Source of the DNA: Porphyromonadaceae bacterium UBA7042
GTDB lineage: Bacteria > Bacteroidota > Bacteroidia > Bacteroidales > Muribaculaceae
Direction: 5' to 3'
Assembly: GCA_002494015.1 (NCBI GenBank)
Contig: DLAR01000033.1
Location: 1-36,921, forward strand
Length of the DNA: 36,921 nucleotides
This document shows, in pieces, positions 34,188 to 36,921 of this stretch; position 1 is the first letter of the stretch, and every line of letters starts with the position of its first letter. The notes under the pieces are model-generated. The model was not told the DNA's origin. It did no database searches and saw only the letters and a program-made list of their open reading frames with translations. The translations under genes were made by a program, and so were the position numbers.

Positions 34188-34221
34188 CGGTGGGAGGTCG
34201 GGTTATCCGAATCTCTCACCG
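34188..34221 (+). promoter_or_regulatory. 5'-end hairpin in the leader of the type IIG gene
   Basis: A 14-bp stem with two G-U pairs and one bulged A (arms 34188-34201 and 34207-34221) closes a 5-base loop directly after the predicted -7 element. It would lie at or very near the 5' end of the mRNA, where it could stabilise the transcript or act as an operator in DNA form. The ATG is 25 bases further on. Confidence 0.5.
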
Positions 34222-34245
34222 TTAATTTTAATGTGCATCTAAAAT

Positions 34246-36690
34246 ATGGCCTATTCCGACAAAATACGAGAAGAAGAACTGAAACACAAGGTCGCATCAG
34301 ATTTTTTTCAAGCCTACGACACTACCCCGGTCTTGGGTGATGTGGATTTCTGTGTCGCAGTTCCGACTAACGGCCCGCAATTGTTTGAGACAGAATATTT
34401 GTTTTGGGCCGAAGCAAAAAAAGGCTATAAATCAAGTTTGGAAGAATCATTCGTCCAACTAATCATCACAATTGGCAAAGCTCGCACATTTGAACAACAC
34501 CTTCCACCAAGATTTCTCGGTGCGTTTGACGCAGAAAAAATAGCCTTTATCCCCTATAACGACCTGCTCGACATCTTTCATCAAAACGATTTCAACTGGA
34601 AAGTCACTCCGTCGGATCACTCAACCAAAGAGTTTGCTTTGATTCTTGAGAAAGTAACCCATATACTTTCTCGGGAAATGCTTACATTCGATTATACCCG
34701 TGACCGCAAAGAACTGGAAAAATTCATCAAAAAGAATTTTATTGTAGGTAAGACAAGACTCTCTAAAATCCGAATAAGTAAAAACAACTTTGTAGCTATT
34801 TACCAAAAATGGCTTGCCGAGGTAAAGCCTACAATTAACGTAAACTGGGACAAAGCGAAAGAATCAGGAATTATCGATGCCGACTTTTATTTGGCCGACA
34901 TTCTTTCTGAACACAATGTGACTCTGAAAGAGAAGTTATTCGTTTTATTGCGAGAGTCTTATTATGAGCTTGACCGAAAAATAAACGATGTAGGACTTTT
35001 CACATCAAGTACTGCAAACTTCAATGATGACCAAAAGGCCCACACTCTATTCTGGAACCGTTACAATCGACCACCCAAGCGTGAGTACTGGGACTACATA
35101 GTAGAACGCCGAGATCTTCTCGTGCCTCCTGATGTAAGGGAACGGAAAGGATCATACTTCACCCCACAGAAATGGGTAGAACTCTCTCAACAGTACCTTG
35201 CAGCCGAACTGGGAGAGAACTGGCAGGATGAATACTATATTTGGGACTGTGCAGCAGGTACCGGGAACCTCCTAAATGGATTGACTAACAAGTACCGCAT
35301 TTGGGCATCTACGCTTGACAAAGCCGATGTAGATGTCATGAAAGAACGTATAAAGAACGGCAGTGCCAATCTACTCGAAGACCATGTATTTCAGTTTGAC
35401 TTCCTTAACGATTCATTTGAGCGTCTCCCCCCACGCCTTAAAGAGATAATTGATAACGAAGATTTACGGAAAAAACTTGTCATATACATAAATCCGCCAT
35501 ACGCTGAAGCCGGTAATAGTAGGCAGTTATCGGGAATAGGTAAAAACAAGACCAACGTAGCAGTCTCTCATCAGACATATAAACGTTATATAGACCGGAT
35601 TGGAATTGCGGGTAGGGAATTATTCGCACAATTTTTTATTCGCATTTATTTTGAAATCCCATCTTCGGTGCTTGCAGAATTTTCAAAGTTGAAAATTCTG
35701 CAAGCACCGAACTTCCGCGATTTCCGCTCCACATTCCGAGCGAAGCTCGGTCGAATTTTTTTGGTTCCGGCTGATACTTTCGACAATGTCAAAGGTAGCT
35801 TTCCTATTGCCTTCCATATATGGAGACTCGATTGTCCCGAATTATTTTCCCGTATTACAGGCGATATTTTTGATGCTGACGGTAGATACATCGGATCGAA
35901 ATCTATAGAATCCAATGATGAAACAAGGACATTGACCGATTGGATAATTAGCACCCGGAATAGACATGGAGAGAAAATAATAGGTTTCAACTATAGTGCC
36001 GCGAACGATATCCAACATAACAACTATAACCGGATAGAGACTTCTAAAGAAATTTTGCCATCCCCAAGAGGCAGCCTTGTCACCTCACATAACCTAATCG
36101 AATCCTCAATTTATATCTCTGTACGAAAAGTAATCTCGCAAACATGGCTTAATGACCGCGATCAATATCTGTACCCTGATGATAGTTGGAATCACGATAT
36201 TCTTTTTCAAAACGACTGCCTGACATTTGCTATATTCAACAACAATATTCAAAGTCAATTTGGCACCAACCATTGGATACCGTTTACTGAAGAGGAAGTC
36301 GGCGCAAGGGATAGTTTCAAGAGTCATTTCATGACCGATTTTATTTCAGGTAAAGATAGGCCAACGCAAGAGGCCGATTTATTTTCCGACAACACCCGCG
36401 AAGCCTGTCCACTGGAATTTTCCCAAGAAGCAGTTGCTGTCTTTGACGCAGGCCGTGAATTATGGCGCTATTATCACTCTCAGAATGATTCAAATCCCGA
36501 TGCCTCTCTCTACGACATAAAACTCTACTTCCAAGGGACAAAGGCCATGAAAAATGGTAAAATTCAGATGAAAACCGACAGCACGGACAAAGTTTACACA
36601 GAACTTATCCGTAACCTACGCAACAAATTAAAAATTCTTGCCGCAAAAATAGAGCCAAAGGTTTACGAATACGGGTTTCTAAAAAAATAA
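34246..36690 (+). CDS. Type IIG-like restriction enzyme / N6-adenine DNA methyltransferase
   Basis: 814 aa. The N-terminus holds a nuclease-like motif: GDVDF (31-35), then FWAEAKKG (53-60), giving Asp34 and Glu56-x-Lys58 of a PD-(D/E)xK site. A helical linker follows. The gamma-class methyltransferase core has KGSYFTPQ (301-308, motif X), WDCAAGTGNLL (333-343, motif I, SAM) and YINPPYAEAG (414-423, motif IV, target adenine). LAEFSKLKIL and VPADTFDNVKGSFPI continue the Eco57I-like family pattern. The C-terminal part from about 560 probably reads DNA. One polypeptide would both cut and methylate; no specificity, helicase or BREX genes accompany it. It is AT-richer than its left neighbours, suggesting transfer. 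Recognition sequence unknown. Confidence 0.85.
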   Translation: MAYSDKIREEELKHKVASDFFQAYDTTPVLGDVDFCVAVPTNGPQLFETEYLFWAEAKKGYKSSLEESFVQLIITIGKARTFEQHLPPRFLGAFDAEKIAFIPYNDLLDIFHQNDFNWKVTPSDHSTKEFALILEKVTHILSREMLTFDYTRDRKELEKFIKKNFIVGKTRLSKIRISKNNFVAIYQKWLAEVKPTINVNWDKAKESGIIDADFYLADILSEHNVTLKEKLFVLLRESYYELDRKINDVGLFTSSTANFNDDQKAHTLFWNRYNRPPKREYWDYIVERRDLLVPPDVRERKGSYFTPQKWVELSQQYLAAELGENWQDEYYIWDCAAGTGNLLNGLTNKYRIWASTLDKADVDVMKERIKNGSANLLEDHVFQFDFLNDSFERLPPRLKEIIDNEDLRKKLVIYINPPYAEAGNSRQLSGIGKNKTNVAVSHQTYKRYIDRIGIAGRELFAQFFIRIYFEIPSSVLAEFSKLKILQAPNFRDFRSTFRAKLGRIFLVPADTFDNVKGSFPIAFHIWRLDCPELFSRITGDIFDADGRYIGSKSIESNDETRTLTDWIISTRNRHGEKIIGFNYSAANDIQHNNYNRIETSKEILPSPRGSLVTSHNLIESSIYISVRKVISQTWLNDRDQYLYPDDSWNHDILFQNDCLTFAIFNNNIQSQFGTNHWIPFTEEEVGARDSFKSHFMTDFISGKDRPTQEADLFSDNTREACPLEFSQEAVAVFDAGRELWRYYHSQNDSNPDASLYDIKLYFQGTKAMKNGKIQMKTDSTDKVYTELIRNLRNKLKILAAKIEPKVYEYGFLKK
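35664..35711. repeat. Perfect 23-bp palindrome inside the type IIG gene
   Basis: Arms 35664-35686 and 35689-35711 are exactly complementary around AG. The segment encodes residues 473-489, including the family block LAEFSKLKI. A perfect 48-base cruciform or hairpin is far longer than expected by chance in coding DNA. It is not followed by a T tract. The reading frame stays open through it. Confidence 0.9.
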
Positions 36691-36921
36691 GAGGATGTTT
36701 CCATTGATTAAAATTTAGATTTCCACTACAACGGCGTAGCCGCCAACTATGCGGCAGAGCCGCATTTTGACGTTAGCCACATGCAAATGCCCCGTTAGGC
36801 GGCATGCAGCTTGTGGTAAAATGATGTCAGGTAACCTCACGGCGGCAGAGCTGCCGGTCTGTGACAATTACACATCTTATGGCCAATACATATATTCAAA
36901 TCTACCTTCATCTCGTGTTTG
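36691..36921. repeat. Palindrome-rich intergenic end of the window
   Basis: No gene is supported in these 231 bases, which the window edge truncates. The first bases after the stop codon (GAGGATGTTT) match a gene-end motif seen elsewhere. Short hairpins follow: CGGC-GTA-GCCG (36732-36742), GCGGC-AGA-GCCGC (36751-36763, the reverse complement of 31-43) and CGGCAG-AG-CTGCCG (36843-36856). Confidence 0.5.

Overview
The window looks like chromosomal DNA of a Bacteroidales bacterium, most plausibly Muribaculaceae-like. The reasons are the TAnnTTTG-type -7 promoter elements with almost no Shine-Dalgarno sequences, a GH97 glycosidase, a one-chain L-serine dehydratase, a secreted protein with a type IX-like C-terminal tail, and intergenic GCGGC-NNN-GCCGC palindromes. 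This assignment is an inference from composition and gene families. No rRNA or tRNA gene was found to test it.

Layout. Positions 1-7.8 kb are housekeeping: a GC-rich palindrome patch, then ubiE/menG, a low-molecular-weight phosphatase and cdd (one short operon), a convergent flavo-diiron protein, then lysS, gpsA and pgi. Positions 7.8-12.1 kb hold a GH97 glycosidase, a divergent FadL/OmpP1-type outer-membrane protein, and a small four-helix-bundle gene enclosed by inverted and tandem repeats.

Positions 12.1-23.5 kb (minus strand) are the most unusual part, a tight six-gene operon. In transcription order it encodes a GrpE-like protein, a lidless Hsp70, a large protein with a degenerate J-like segment plus zinc ribbons and fn3-like domains, a zinc-ribbon GTPase, a GAP1-like protein, and a membrane GTPase with RHS/YD-like repeats. 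I read it as a GTPase/GAP1-type system with its own chaperone machine. It resembles the GTPase-centred 'conflict system' families known from computational work, but with an architecture I do not recognise as characterised. Its base composition matches the host.

Positions 23.5-29.5 kb are visibly AT-richer. They hold a four-gene restriction-modification operon of the LlaJI kind: two paralogous C5 methyltransferases, a McrB-like AAA+ motor and a McrC/LlaJI-like nuclease subunit. It reads divergently from the chaperone operon. Positions 29.6-34.2 kb return to housekeeping and secreted functions: gpmI, an L-serine dehydratase and a secreted beta-rich protein with a probable TTG start. Positions 34.2-36.7 kb encode a second, unrelated AT-rich restriction-modification enzyme, a one-polypeptide type IIG-like N6-adenine methyltransferase/nuclease. 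It has a hairpin at its predicted mRNA 5' end and a perfect 23-bp palindrome inside the gene. The last 230 bases are palindrome-rich intergenic DNA.

Taken together, the window carries three candidate defence loci between core genes, plus several families of intergenic hairpins that recur at gene ends and starts.
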